Source of the DNA: Mediterraneibacter gnavus ATCC 29149
GTDB taxonomy: Bacteria; Bacillota; Clostridia; Lachnospirales; Lachnospiraceae
NCBI RefSeq assembly: GCF_008121495.1
Contig: NZ_CP043051.1
Span: 3,162,688-3,226,687, forward strand
Direction of reading: 5' to 3'
DNA length: 64,000 nt
In this document: one piece after another, positions 1 to 9,852 of the stretch
Layout of the letters: every line of letters starts with the position of its first letter
Numbering within the stretch: the stretch's first letter is position 1
Made by a program: the position numbers and the translations under genes
The notes under the pieces: generated by a model
What the model was told of the DNA's origin: nothing
What the model saw: only the letters and a program-made list of their open reading frames with translations
The model's database searches: none

Positions 1-52
1 CGGCATTTACCAACTTATGAAAAGATAATCAGAAATTTAGTAAGTTTTTGTA

Positions 53-89
53 TTAAAAAACATATCCCGGATGAAATACGATCCGGGAT
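53..89 (-). terminator. Rho-independent terminator after the flavodoxin-like gene
   Basis: On the minus strand a 9-bp perfect stem (ATCCCGGAT/ATCCGGGAT, 8-nt loop) is followed within a few bases by a T run. It lies about 20 bases past the stop of the flavodoxin-family gene and closes that transcript. Confidence 0.85.
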
Positions 90-108
90 GTGTTGAAAAA
101 TCAGAGAT

Positions 109-675
109 TTAACGGATAAAGTTTGTCTTTACCTTCTCTTCTGATTCCGGTTTTGAAATTCCAGCATTTTTTCCGGCTTCCAGACAATGCAGAAGCCATG
201 CCATATTTTTGCCGAGAACATGCATGATCTGAATTCCTTCTTTGTCCTGAAGTACTTCATCCGGAGTGTTGCCGTGTACCATATTCCAATAGTTGGAAGA
301 AACGATTGGCATCTGGTGGAATGAAAAGTATTTTAAGAGGACATCCAAGGTTGCTGTGGTGCCGGCGCGTCTTGCGGATGCAATGGCGGCAGCAGGTTTC
401 AGCAACATATCTTTTCCGGCAAGAGAACAGAACTTATCCATAAATTCGATGATCTGCCCGCTTGGAGATGCCCAGTATACCGGAGAGCCGACGATCAGAG
501 CATCTGCCTCTTTCATCTTTTCGGCAGCTGCTCTTACATTTTCAAGTTCCGGGGTTCCAGCCTGAAAAATTTCGCTTTCGATTCCGTTTTTCTCTAAAAC
601 CCCGGCAATCTGGATAAGTGCGGTATACGTGCAGCCTTCTTTTCTCGGGCTTCCATTTAACATCAAAACTTTCAT
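109..675 (-). CDS. Flavodoxin-family NAD(P)H-dependent oxidoreductase
   Basis: A 188-residue flavodoxin-fold protein of the NADPH-dependent FMN reductase group, expected to bind FMN and act as a soluble electron carrier or reductase. The N-terminus carries the phosphate-binding signature LNGSPRKEGCT, followed by a VGSPVYW segment typical of the second FMN loop. The ATG at 675 is preferred because AAGAAGG sits 8 nt upstream; an upstream TTG codon is in frame but has no spacing for a ribosome site. The substrate cannot be told from sequence. A terminator follows directly and the next gene upstream is cstA, so it may be monocistronic. Confidence 0.8.
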   Translation of the reverse strand: MKVLMLNGSPRKEGCTYTALIQIAGVLEKNGIESEIFQAGTPELENVRAAAEKMKEADALIVGSPVYWASPSGQIIEFMDKFCSLAGKDMLLKPAAAIASARRAGTTATLDVLLKYFSFHQMPIVSSNYWNMVHGNTPDEVLQDKEGIQIMHVLGKNMAWLLHCLEAGKNAGISKPESEEKVKTNFIR

Positions 676-771
676 TTTCAATTCCTTCTTTCTTTTGAGC
701 TTATAATAAATATTATAACGCAGAAGGAACTTTTATGTAAATATTAAGAAAACAGTTTCATAGAGAAAAGG

Positions 772-2256
772 TTACTCTTCCTCATGGCTGGCAGCATATT
801 TTCTGCCAAGCTTGATCAGACCGGCAAAATAGAGAGCGGTCAAAACACCTGCGATAATATAAGCAACTGTCATTGGCAGACCAAATCCAATTTTCTGACT
901 CAAAATGAAAGAAGATATGATGAACATATAAAAACTTCCTGGAATCAATGCAATCAGATAGATTCCTTTTTTTGCCCCCTTTTTCGCCATCAGATAAATA
1001 GTAATTGCAGCAAATGCGAAAACTCCGATGGTCTGGTTGCTCCATGCAAAATATCTCCAGAGGATATTAAATCCTTCTGTATTCATTTTTGCAAAAACAA
1101 GGATCAAAATGACAGGAATAAAAATTCCCAATGTCACAAGTACACGATTTTTTCTGGTTTTCTGATCAATGTGCAGGTAATCTGCAACCATCAGACGGCA
1201 GGAGCGAAGGGCTGTATCTCCGGATGTGATTGGAAGAACAATCACACCGAGGATTGCGATGATTCCTCCCACAGGACCAAGCAGACCTTTTGCAACTTCG
1301 CCAACTGCTGCGGTAGCTCCGGCAGTAGAACCGCTGTTGTAAAGTCCCATAGCTGCTGCTGCCCAGATCATGGCGATCAGGCCTTCCAGAATCATCATTC
1401 CATAAAAGACTGTGCGTCCTTCTTTTTCATGTTCTACAGAGCGTCCAATTAAAGTACACTGTGTAGAGTGAAAACCAGATGTAATTCCACAGGCTACTGT
1501 TACGAAAAAGACAGGAATGAATTTTGTTCCTGCTCCCGAATTTCCTTCTGCATCAAAGATCGGATACACATCAAAAATTCCTTTGAGACCATGGCTGAAA
1601 TCAATATTATCAAGCTGATATCCCTGAATAAAGATTCCAGCAAATACTCCGACTGCCGATAAGAGCAGAATCGCACCGAAAATCGGATAAATCTTACCAA
1701 TGATCTTATCAATCGGGAACAAAGTTGCGACCAGATAGTAAAGTAAGATCACTCCGTAAATTACCCATGTCCATACATTGACATCCTGAAATCCGCAAAT
1801 CTGTCCTGCGAATAGATCTCCCGGGGTATAGGTGAAAACAGCACCAACAAGAAGCATCAGAAAACAAAGGAAAATATTATACACCTGATAGGTTTTATTT
1901 CCCAGAAATTTCCGGATGATTCCCGGCATTTGTGCACCATTCTGGCGAAGTGACATCATTCCGCTTAAATAGTCATGTGTTGCACCGCTGATCACACATC
2001 CGATTGGAATGGTAATAAATGCGATTGGTCCAAACAAGATCCCCTGAATCGGCCCAAAAATCGGACCAGTACCTGCGATATTTAAGAGGTTGATCAATGC
2101 GTTCTTCCATTTATTCATAGGAACATAATCAATACCGTCTTTCATTCGTACGGCTGGAGTCTCGCGATCGTCAGGTTTAAAGACATGCTCTACAAATTTC
2201 CCGTACAGCCAGCCTCCAAGTAAAAGTATTACAAGCCCTGTTATAAAAGTTGCCAT
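772..2256 (-). CDS. cstA: CstA-family carbon starvation protein (pyruvate/peptide carrier)
   Basis: An integral membrane protein of about 494 residues with many hydrophobic segments, matching the shorter Gram-positive branch of the CstA family (the enterobacterial form is near 700). The signatures GPIFGPIQG and CVISGATHDYLSGMMS in the N-terminal third are characteristic. CstA and BtsT proteins import pyruvate or peptides when carbon is short; which substrate applies here is not visible. The second ATG (MATFITGL) is chosen because GGGAG precedes it by about 11 nt, while the first ATG abuts its purine run. It has its own promoter and a palindromic operator candidate. Confidence 0.88.
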   Translation of the reverse strand: MATFITGLVILLLGGWLYGKFVEHVFKPDDRETPAVRMKDGIDYVPMNKWKNALINLLNIAGTGPIFGPIQGILFGPIAFITIPIGCVISGATHDYLSGMMSLRQNGAQMPGIIRKFLGNKTYQVYNIFLCFLMLLVGAVFTYTPGDLFAGQICGFQDVNVWTWVIYGVILLYYLVATLFPIDKIIGKIYPIFGAILLLSAVGVFAGIFIQGYQLDNIDFSHGLKGIFDVYPIFDAEGNSGAGTKFIPVFFVTVACGITSGFHSTQCTLIGRSVEHEKEGRTVFYGMMILEGLIAMIWAAAAMGLYNSGSTAGATAAVGEVAKGLLGPVGGIIAILGVIVLPITSGDTALRSCRLMVADYLHIDQKTRKNRVLVTLGIFIPVILILVFAKMNTEGFNILWRYFAWSNQTIGVFAFAAITIYLMAKKGAKKGIYLIALIPGSFYMFIISSFILSQKIGFGLPMTVAYIIAGVLTALYFAGLIKLGRKYAASHEEE

Positions 2257-2285
2257 AAAATTTTCATCTCCCATTCCTTTATAAT

Positions 2286-2297
2286 AGAGTGCACTCT
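2286..2297. promoter_or_regulatory. 12-bp perfect palindrome, candidate repressor operator for cstA
   Basis: AGAGTGCACTCT is its own reverse complement. It lies between the predicted cstA transcription start (about 2302) and the start codon, roughly +6 to +17, a position where a bound protein would block transcription. The cognate regulator is unknown. Confidence 0.45.
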
Positions 2298-2308
2298 GTT
2301 TTATAGAT

Positions 2309-2336
2309 ATTTTATACTTTTTTAATAAATTGTCAA
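2309..2336 (-). promoter_or_regulatory. Sigma-A-type promoter of cstA
   Basis: TTGACA (2331-2336) and TAAAAT (2309-2314) on the minus strand are separated by 16 bp. The -35 is a perfect consensus match; the -10 is good. It points into cstA. Confidence 0.6.
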
Positions 2337-2412
2337 TAGGTTTTGCACTGTTTTCTTTATTTTTTTAAAGAACTGGCAAATTAACGCTTTAGCTTAATAA
2401 ACTTTTAAAAGT

Positions 2413-2454
2413 AAAAAAGACAGGATTGCCATCTCTTTCAACGGCTGTCCTGTC
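2413..2454 (-). terminator. Terminator after fucO
   Basis: Minus strand: stem GACAGGA-(CA)-GCC pairing with GGC-(AA)-TCCTGTC, 12-nt loop, then six T. It sits just past the fucO stop codon and separates fucO from cstA. Confidence 0.88.
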
Positions 2455-2463
2455 TGGTTCTGT

Positions 2464-3609
2464 TTACATCAGTTTTCTGAATAAGTTTTTCAGATCTTCT
2501 ACACTGGCATCTTTTGGATTGCCTGGTGCACATGCATCTGCGTGCGCAGATTCGGCAAGGAACGGAAGATCTTCTTCTTTGAGTGCTTCCAGTTTTGTTG
2601 GGATTCCTACATCTACAGAAAGTTTCTGTACTGCATCCACAGCAGCTTTTCTGTACTCGTCAGCAGACATCTCATCTACACCTTTCACGCCCATAGCACA
2701 TGCGATTTCGCGATATTTTTCTCCGGAGCAATCTGCATTGTATTCCATAACAATTGGAAGCATCATCGCACATGCGACACCATGAGGCGTATCATAAACA
2801 GCTCCTAATGTATGTGCCATGGAATGCGCAATTCCAAGGCCGACATTGGAAAATCCCATCCCTGCGATATACTGTCCGAGAGCCATTCCTTCCCGTCCTT
2901 CTTTTTCATTTGCTACTGCACTTCTCAAAGATCTGGAAATGATCTCGATCGCTTTTAAGTGGAACATATCTGTCATCTCCCATGCTCCTTTGGTTGTATA
3001 ACCTTCGATGGCATGTGTCAGTGCATCCATACCGGTAGAGGCAGTCAGTCCCTTTGGCATAGAGGACATCATATCCGGATCAACGATCGCAATGATCGGC
3101 ATATCATGCGGATCCACACAGACCAATTTTCTTTTTCTTTCCACATCTGTGATCACATAGTTGATGGTAACTTCTGCAGCTGTTCCTGCAGTTGTCGGAA
3201 CGGCAATGATTGGAATACAGGGTTTTGTTGTAGGCGCCACACCCTCCAGACTTCTTACGTCTTCAAATTCCGGATTTGCAATGATAATACCGATTGCCTT
3301 TGCGGTATCCATAGAAGAACCGCCGCCAATTGCAACAATGTAATCTGCTTTGGCAGCTTTGAATGCGGCAACACCATTCTGTACATTTTCGATGGTCGGG
3401 TTTGCTTTGATGTCAGAATAAATTTCATAAGCAAGCCCAGCTTTGTCAAGAACGTCTGTCACCTTTCCTGTGACTCCGAATTTGATCAGATCCGGATCCG
3501 AGCAGACGAATGCTTTTTTGAAAGCTCTTGCCTTTGCTTCTGCTGCAATTTCCTGGATTGCTCCTGCCCCATGATAAGATGTTTCGTTCAGCATAATTCT
3601 ATTTGCCAT
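2464..3609 (-). CDS. fucO: Iron-containing alcohol dehydrogenase, lactaldehyde reductase type
   Basis: A 381-residue group III (iron) alcohol dehydrogenase that resembles E. coli FucO along its full length. FucO reduces L-lactaldehyde to 1,2-propanediol with NADH during fucose or rhamnose fermentation. Visible motifs are the nucleotide loop GGGSSMDTAKAIG, PTTAGTAAEVT, and the metal-site segments GMDALTHAIEGY and HSMAHTLGAVYDTPHG. The ATG at 3609 follows AAGGAGAG by 8 nt. It sits 76 bp downstream of a TetR gene on the same strand, with repeated GTGA/TCAC half-sites between them. No fucose or rhamnose genes are in the window, so the physiological aldehyde is an inference. Confidence 0.88.
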   Translation of the reverse strand: MANRIMLNETSYHGAGAIQEIAAEAKARAFKKAFVCSDPDLIKFGVTGKVTDVLDKAGLAYEIYSDIKANPTIENVQNGVAAFKAAKADYIVAIGGGSSMDTAKAIGIIIANPEFEDVRSLEGVAPTTKPCIPIIAVPTTAGTAAEVTINYVITDVERKRKLVCVDPHDMPIIAIVDPDMMSSMPKGLTASTGMDALTHAIEGYTTKGAWEMTDMFHLKAIEIISRSLRSAVANEKEGREGMALGQYIAGMGFSNVGLGIAHSMAHTLGAVYDTPHGVACAMMLPIVMEYNADCSGEKYREIACAMGVKGVDEMSADEYRKAAVDAVQKLSVDVGIPTKLEALKEEDLPFLAESAHADACAPGNPKDASVEDLKNLFRKLM

Positions 3610-3642
3610 TTGTATCACTCTCCTTTGTTTTGATTTTAACAA

Positions 3643-3687
3643 TTTTCACAAAAATAGAAAGTGAAAAACTGTCAAATTTGTCACTTT
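3643..3687. promoter_or_regulatory. Overlapping inverted repeats upstream of fucO, candidate TetR operator
   Basis: Two interlocked inverted repeats are present: TTTTCAC (3643-3649) with GTGAAAA (3661-3667), and AAAGTGA (3658-3664) with TCACTTT (3681-3687). Three half-sites therefore share the core GTGA. They fill the tetR-fucO gap and overlap the tetR stop codon, a plausible place for the upstream TetR protein to control fucO. Confidence 0.45.
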
Positions 3688-4273
3688 ACAATAGATTTAA
3701 TACCTTAAATACTTCCATTAGTTTCAGAGGCATAGCATCAACCAGAGAGCGTGCAATTTCTTCTGGAGTTCCTTTCAACTTTCCAAGAACCCACTGTACA
3801 GTCATATAGATGGAACCCTGGCAATACATTTCCAGTAAGAAACGCAAATGCTCTGAAATTTTCTCTCCGGTCTTCTGTTCAATCTGGTCTGTATAAAATT
3901 GAAGGATCAGATGAAAGTCGTGATCCCTCAGGCAGTTCTGATCATCATTCTTAAAGGCAGTACGAAAAAACAGATTCTCCTGCTGGATATAATAAAATTT
4001 ATTGACAAGTCCTTCGTAGATTGTTTCGCTCTTTCCCATGTACTCGAAAGATTTCAAAAGAATCTTATCAAAATACCAGTTGATCAAATCGTATTTGTCC
4101 TGAAAGTTTCGGTAAAAGGTCTGCCTTGTTGTACCGCATACTTCAACAATTTCTTTTACTGTGATTTTTTCTACCGGCGCATATTTCATACATTCTTTCA
4201 TCGCTTCCGAAAGCCGGTATTTCATACGTTCCGGATCCCTGGAAGGTTCTTTGGTATTCTGTAGTTTTTCCAT
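3686..4273 (-). CDS. TetR/AcrR-family transcriptional regulator
   Basis: A 195-residue protein with an N-terminal TetR helix-turn-helix (about residues 28-60; ITVKEIVEVCGTTRQTFYRNF recognition region) and a variable ligand-binding C-terminal domain similar in layout to DhaS-like regulators. It is encoded just upstream of fucO in the same direction, so local control of fucO is the simplest model. The ligand is unknown. The ribosome site upstream of the ATG is modest (GGAG about 11 nt away). Confidence 0.8.
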   Translation of the reverse strand: MEKLQNTKEPSRDPERMKYRLSEAMKECMKYAPVEKITVKEIVEVCGTTRQTFYRNFQDKYDLINWYFDKILLKSFEYMGKSETIYEGLVNKFYYIQQENLFFRTAFKNDDQNCLRDHDFHLILQFYTDQIEQKTGEKISEHLRFLLEMYCQGSIYMTVQWVLGKLKGTPEEIARSLVDAMPLKLMEVFKVLNLL

Positions 4274-4298
4274 GCGTGTTTCAGCTCCGTGATTTTTA

Positions 4299-5339
<1,041 letters not shown>

Positions 5340-5350
5340 TTATCCTTTCT

Positions 5351-7015
5351 CTATTTTTTGACTGTTAAAATTGCATCTCCTGCTTTTACCGGACCGAATT
5401 CTTTTTGTACCACGATTTCTGAAAAATCATCTGCGTTTGTAATAAGAACCGGTGTAATGACATCATGTGTTTTCTGGATTTCCTGCAGATCAAATGTAAT
5501 CAGCGGATCACCTTTTTTCACCAGATCCCCCTGAGAAATATGCACCTCAAAATGAGTTCCGCCCAAATTTACCGTTTCCAGTCCTACATGGATCAAAAGC
5601 TCCATTCCCTGATCGTCTGTCAGTCCAATTGCATGTTTTGTATCAAAAAGAGCGGACACTACTCCGTCAAAAGGCGCATAGACGATTCCTTCTTTTGGAA
5701 GAATTGCAATTCCTTTTCCAAGTATCTCTTCTGAAAATGTGGGATCATTGACGTCTTTTAGAGATTTGAGTTCTCCTGTCAGCGGACTGAAAACAGTTTG
5801 TCCCAAAATAGAATGCTCTGCGTTTTCCTTTTGCTTTGGTTCGCACCCAAACAGCAGGATACTTCCGATTGTTCCTGTAATCGTCACTGCTGCTCCTGTG
5901 GCACAGGCTGGAAATGAACCCGGATTTTCCACAGATATGGAATTTACCACGGAGATCAGTCCCGGAAGTCCTGCATACACATACTGTGTTGCTCCCAGTA
6001 TCGCAGCGATTGCACTTCCGATTGCAGCCCAGATACAGCCATAAATAAACGGTTTCTTTCTCGGCAGTGTAATCCCATAGATTGCCGGTTCTGTAATTCC
6101 GAAAATTCCTGTGATTCCGGCGGACAGTGCATCTGTTCTCAGCTGCTTGTCTTTTGCTTTTAAAAATACTCCAAATGCAGCTGCCATCTGTGAAATTACA
6201 GCAATCTGAATAAAAATCTGCAGTGTGTCCTGTCCGTTCTGCGCAAAATTGGCAATTACAATCGGAACCATCCCCCAGTGAATGCCAAAGATTACGATCA
6301 CCTGCCACACCCCGCCGACAACTGCACCTGCGATCGGAGGCGCCATCTGATACAGAAGATTGTATCCGGCGGCAACTCCATTGGACAGCCACTGGATCAA
6401 TGGATCGATCACAACGATGGTCAGTGGAACCAGCGCTGCCAGGCAGATAAGCGGAGTAAATAAGGATTTGATCAATTCCGGCAAATGTTTATTTAGAAAT
6501 TTCTCCAGCTTGGACAGCAGTGCAACTAAAATCAAAGGCGGCAGTACAGAAGAGGTATAGGTGATTTCCGGATAGACTCCGGTTTCTGTCACGGATGGTA
6601 CTGCCATTGTAAGAATGATCAGCAATCCCTGTAAAAGTCCTCCGGCTGCAAGGACATAACAGACAGGTGCAAATACTCCTGATATCATCTGAAGCAGGCG
6701 GTTTAACAGGTTTTCTTTTTCTTTTGGGCGTTCTTCCTGTTCTGCTTTTTTGTTTGTTTCAAGTTCTGCCGAAACTGCCTCGAATACATCTCCCACATGA
6801 TTTCCTATCACGACTTGAAACTGTCCCTGTTTCTGTACAACCGTGATCACGCCGGGCAGGGCTTTGATTTTTTCCTCTGCCTGTCCGGGTGTATTTTTCA
6901 AAACCAGACGGAGTCTGGTCGCGCACCGTTGTGCACTGGCAATATTGTCTGCACCGCCTGCAAGACGAATGATATCATGTTCCAGCTTTTGATAATCTTT
7001 TACTGCTTCTGCCAT
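5351..7015 (-). CDS. Beta-glucoside PTS transporter EIIBCA with apparent internal deletion in EIIC
   Basis: A 554-residue BglP/BglF-type enzyme II. EIIB spans about 1-90 with the phosphorylated cysteine in SAQRCATRLR (C31). EIIC spans about 105-390 with GITEPAIYG near 307-314. EIIA spans about 410-554 with the active histidine in LLIHVGLETVNLGG (H476). Homologues are about 620-640 residues. Here EIIC jumps from TETGVY to EITYTSSVLPP at residue about 148 (near base 6570), skipping roughly 70 residues that normally hold two membrane segments. The frame is intact, so protein may be made, but transport is doubtful. The ribosome site AGGAGAGGG precedes ATG 7015. It lies between two pseudogenes of the same operon. 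Confidence 0.85.
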   Translation of the reverse strand: MAEAVKDYQKLEHDIIRLAGGADNIASAQRCATRLRLVLKNTPGQAEEKIKALPGVITVVQKQGQFQVVIGNHVGDVFEAVSAELETNKKAEQEERPKEKENLLNRLLQMISGVFAPVCYVLAAGGLLQGLLIILTMAVPSVTETGVYPEITYTSSVLPPLILVALLSKLEKFLNKHLPELIKSLFTPLICLAALVPLTIVVIDPLIQWLSNGVAAGYNLLYQMAPPIAGAVVGGVWQVIVIFGIHWGMVPIVIANFAQNGQDTLQIFIQIAVISQMAAAFGVFLKAKDKQLRTDALSAGITGIFGITEPAIYGITLPRKKPFIYGCIWAAIGSAIAAILGATQYVYAGLPGLISVVNSISVENPGSFPACATGAAVTITGTIGSILLFGCEPKQKENAEHSILGQTVFSPLTGELKSLKDVNDPTFSEEILGKGIAILPKEGIVYAPFDGVVSALFDTKHAIGLTDDQGMELLIHVGLETVNLGGTHFEVHISQGDLVKKGDPLITFDLQEIQKTHDVITPVLITNADDFSEIVVQKEFGPVKAGDAILTVKK

Positions 7016-7033
7016 TTTTCCCTCTCCTTTTCT

Positions 7034-8870
7034 TTACGCATTCAATCCTGCCTCGTATCCTTCCCGGATTCCAAGATATCCGTTTTTCACCCCATTGGCA
7101 TCTCCCACTTTTAATACTTTGCAGGAAACATGTTCCATGGAATCCAGAAGGGTTCTGTCTGTTTTCACGCCGACTGCAATAATAACCGTATCAATATTTT
7201 CAAGTACAAATCTTTCCCCGTCTTTTTCTGCGGTTACCGTATGATCTCCGATTTCCAAAAGTTTTGTAGAAGTATGAATCTGAACTCCGTTTTGGAAAAA
7301 CCGCTCTTTCATGTATTTTGTTGGAGCTGCTTCTCCATCTTTCATAATCTGCGGAAGCATTTCTATAATGGTTACCTGTTCACATTGCTGACCGAGCATA
7401 TCGGCAGTTTCAGCTCCTACGAGACCGCCGCCGATGACTACAACACGATTGCCCGGCTCTGTTTTTCCAAGGAGTACATCATGAGCAGCTACGACAAAAT
7501 CCTGATCTGCACCTTGAATCGGCGGAATAAACGGTCTGCTTCCGGTTGCGATGATGACCGTATCCGGTTCATAGAGTTTGATCAGTTCTGCATCGGCGGT
7601 TGTATTCAGAAGGATCTGTACATGCATTTTCTCCAGCATACTCTTCTGCTAGCACAAAAACGAAGTAAACTCGCTTTTTCCAATCGGAACCGATGCGGGA
7701 ATCCACTGTCCGCCCAATCGGTCATTTTTTTCGATCAAAGTGACTTTATGTCCCTTTAACGCTGCCGAGATCGTAGCCTCACATCCTGCAATACCACCGC
7801 CTATAACGAGGACCTGTTTTGCCTTTTCGGCAGGAGTCAAATCATATTCATCTTCCATTCCGGTAAGCGGATTTACCAGGCAGCGGATACCGTTTCCTTT
7901 TCCGTTCTCTCCGATACAGCCATGCAGACAGCCGATACAACGGATCACTTCATCTCCCCGTCCTTTCAGAACCTTGTTTGGCAGTTCTGGATCCGCCAGG
8001 GAGGCTCTTGCCATGGTCACAAGATCTGCCTTTTTGGACTGGAGAACACTTTCCGCAATCTCTACATCATTGATTCGTCCTACAGCGATAACAGGAATCT
8101 GAACTGCTTTTTTCATTTCTGCGGCATGTTCCACATAACCCGCCCGCAGAAATACGGAGGGCGGAATGATCGTGTGCGTGGATGCGTATACACCCTGGGA
8201 ACAGTGAATACAGTCTGCGCCCGCTTCTTCCATCAACCTTGCGATGACCTTTGACTCTTCGATATCCAGCCCGCCCGGCACATATTCTACAGAAGAGATC
8301 CGATACAACACCGGATAGTCTTTTCCGCATTTTTCTTTGATGTTCCGAATAATCTCCATGCCAAATCTTGCACGATTGCGGATCGTTCCGCCATATTCGT
8401 CACTTCGTTTGTTAGAAAACGGGGATGCGAAAGCGCCTGCCAGATATCCGTGCGCTCCATGCACTTCTACTGCATCAAATCCGGCTGCTTTGGCTCTTTT
8501 TGCACAGTCACCGAATTGCTCTACCAGAGTATGGATTTCCGGGATCGTCAATTCTCTGGGTGTTTCCGGCATACTTGGCTCCCGGACTGCAGAAGGGGCT
8601 ACGGGCTGCACTCCGGTCACGGCACTGCTTGTCTCTCTTCCGGCATGATAAATCTGAGCTGCGATTTTTCCGCCTGCGGCGTGAACGCGTTCGGTCAGCT
8701 TCCGATGGCTTTCAATCTGCCCATCCGCCTTTTGCTTTGTGTTCGTGATAGGCAATAAATTTTTCGGTTGCCTTTCCGTCCGGTGTACAATAATTGGTCA
8801 CCATGGCTGATACGACCATCCTGTTTTTCAGTTCCAGACCATTGATCTTCATAGGTTCAAAAACTTTCAT
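7034..8870 (-). pseudogene. Broken old-yellow-enzyme-family FAD/FMN oxidoreductase (FadH-like)
   Basis: The gene begins at ATG 8870 (AAAGGA 8 nt upstream) with MKVFEPMKINGLELKNRMVVSAM, the usual start of NADH:flavin oxidoreductases of the 2,4-dienoyl-CoA reductase group. Near 8715 about 25-30 codons are missing and the frame changes: the first frame ends in TGA after GGWAD, and homology resumes at QIESHRKLTERVHAAGGKIAAQ. A single in-frame TAG at 7649-7651, where the family often has an aromatic residue, splits the C-terminal half. The FMN barrel, the 4Fe-4S cysteines (CIGCLHGC) and both dinucleotide loops (VLVIGGGIAG, VVVIGGGLVG) are still readable. It leads the operon containing the EII and GH1 genes. 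Confidence 0.87.
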
Positions 8871-8911
8871 GTTTGTCATCCTTTCTATTTCCTTGAATCT
8901 TTCTGATTTAT

Positions 8912-8954
8912 ACTATAAAAGTTCCTTCTGAATAGTTCCCCCCTCATATGAGGG
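8912..8954 (-). promoter_or_regulatory. Activator-type promoter of the oxidoreductase/beta-glucoside operon, with palindromic site
   Basis: A perfect 14-bp palindrome, CCCTCATATGAGGG (8941-8954), lies upstream of a TATAGT -10 box (8912-8917) on the minus strand. No -35 match is present. The palindrome centre falls at about -42.5 from the predicted start, the class II position used by Crp/Fnr activators. The divergent neighbour encodes such a regulator, now frameshifted. Confidence 0.55.
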
Positions 8955-8981
8955 AAAAGAACGATTTTTTCTTCTTTTTTC

Positions 8982-9011
8982 TTGACTCACAGGACCGATG
9001 GAAATTAGAAT
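8982..9011 (+). promoter_or_regulatory. Promoter of the Crp/Fnr pseudogene
   Basis: TTGACT (8982-8987) and TAGAAT (9006-9011) are separated by 18 bp. The CCCTCATATGAGGG palindrome is centred about 70 bp upstream of the predicted start, which would also suit a class I interaction. Confidence 0.5.
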
Positions 9012-9052
9012 AAAATAAACAGATCTTAAGAACCGCTGAAAGGATGAAAAAA

Positions 9053-9751
9053 ATGGCTGACATTGAACCGCATATCATTCCGAGTATTTATCTGGCAAAT
9101 TATCTGAATGATTTTGAGGATGTAATCTTAAATTATGAGGTGCAGAAGACGCAGATCAGAAAAGGCAGTTATCTGACACAATATGGAGTGATCAATAACA
9201 CTGCTTACTATATCAAAAACGGAATTGTCCATCTTTCACTTGGGCATGAACAGGGGAAGAAGTCTTTGAATATGTTTGGCCCCGGACTATTTTCCCGGTA
9301 GGCGTCGAGATTCATGAATTTCGTGTGGAATATGAAATGATCATACAGGCACTGACAGACTGTGAGGTATACAAGATGTCGTATCCCACTTTGAAAAAGA
9401 TAGCAACAGAAAACGGAACCTTTGCCGGGGAGCTGCTTCGTGAGAATTGTGATTTTATCGGATATATGTTCTTTGACAGTATCAATCAGACATTTGAACC
9501 ATGTCTGGCCAGAATTTGCGATATCTTATACCTCTATCTTACAAAAGTCCACCCGCTCTCTGCGAAAATCCCGCTGTCGCAGTCAGAACTTGCCAGCATT
9601 GCGGGAGCGTCCACTGCCCAGATGGAGCGCTCGATTTCGGATCCTGAAAAAAGAAGGGATCTTAGATACCTCCCGAAAACAAATAGAGATACTTGATGAA
9701 GAAAAATTACTGGCGCACTGTACGCTTGGAATGAGAAGCAACATTATCTGA
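9053..9751 (+). pseudogene. Frameshifted Crp/Fnr-family regulator
   Basis: The cyclic-nucleotide-type N-terminal domain starts at ATG 9053 (AAAGG 9 nt upstream) and reads to KKSLNMFGPG. One base is missing near 9288, and the domain continues in the next frame as IFPVGVEIHEFRVEYEM. Near 9635 an extra T shifts the frame again within the helix-turn-helix: AGASTAQMER, then RILKKEGILDTSRKQIEILDE. Reading the three frames together gives a regulator of about 230 residues. Divergent orientation from the oxidoreductase operon suggests it was that operon's activator. Confidence 0.85.
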
Positions 9752-9760
9752 TTTTCTAAT

Positions 9761-9801
9761 AAAATAGCTATGATTCAAACAATTTGAATCATAGCTATTT
9801 T
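9761..9801. terminator. Bidirectional terminator, 19-bp perfect stem
   Basis: A hairpin with two perfect 19-base arms (9761-9779 and 9783-9801) and a 3-base loop lies between the convergent Crp/Fnr pseudogene and the XRE gene. The arms begin AAAA and end TTTT, and a further T run follows on the minus strand, so it can end transcription from both sides. Confidence 0.8.
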
Positions 9802-9852
9802 AAAAAAGATTTGTCAAGAGCGAATGGGATATAATTTTACACCAATCCCCAT

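Noticed and set aside
784..1452. 222-codon plus-strand frame opposite cstA
   Set aside because: It is the complement of a strongly conserved membrane protein, has cysteine/histidine-rich meaningless text and no ribosome site.
7649..7651. Amber codon in the oxidoreductase as possible pyrrolysine or selenocysteine-like recoding
   Set aside because: The same gene has a frameshifting deletion, the adjoining genes are also damaged, and no recoding signal is visible; a nonsense mutation is the simpler reading.
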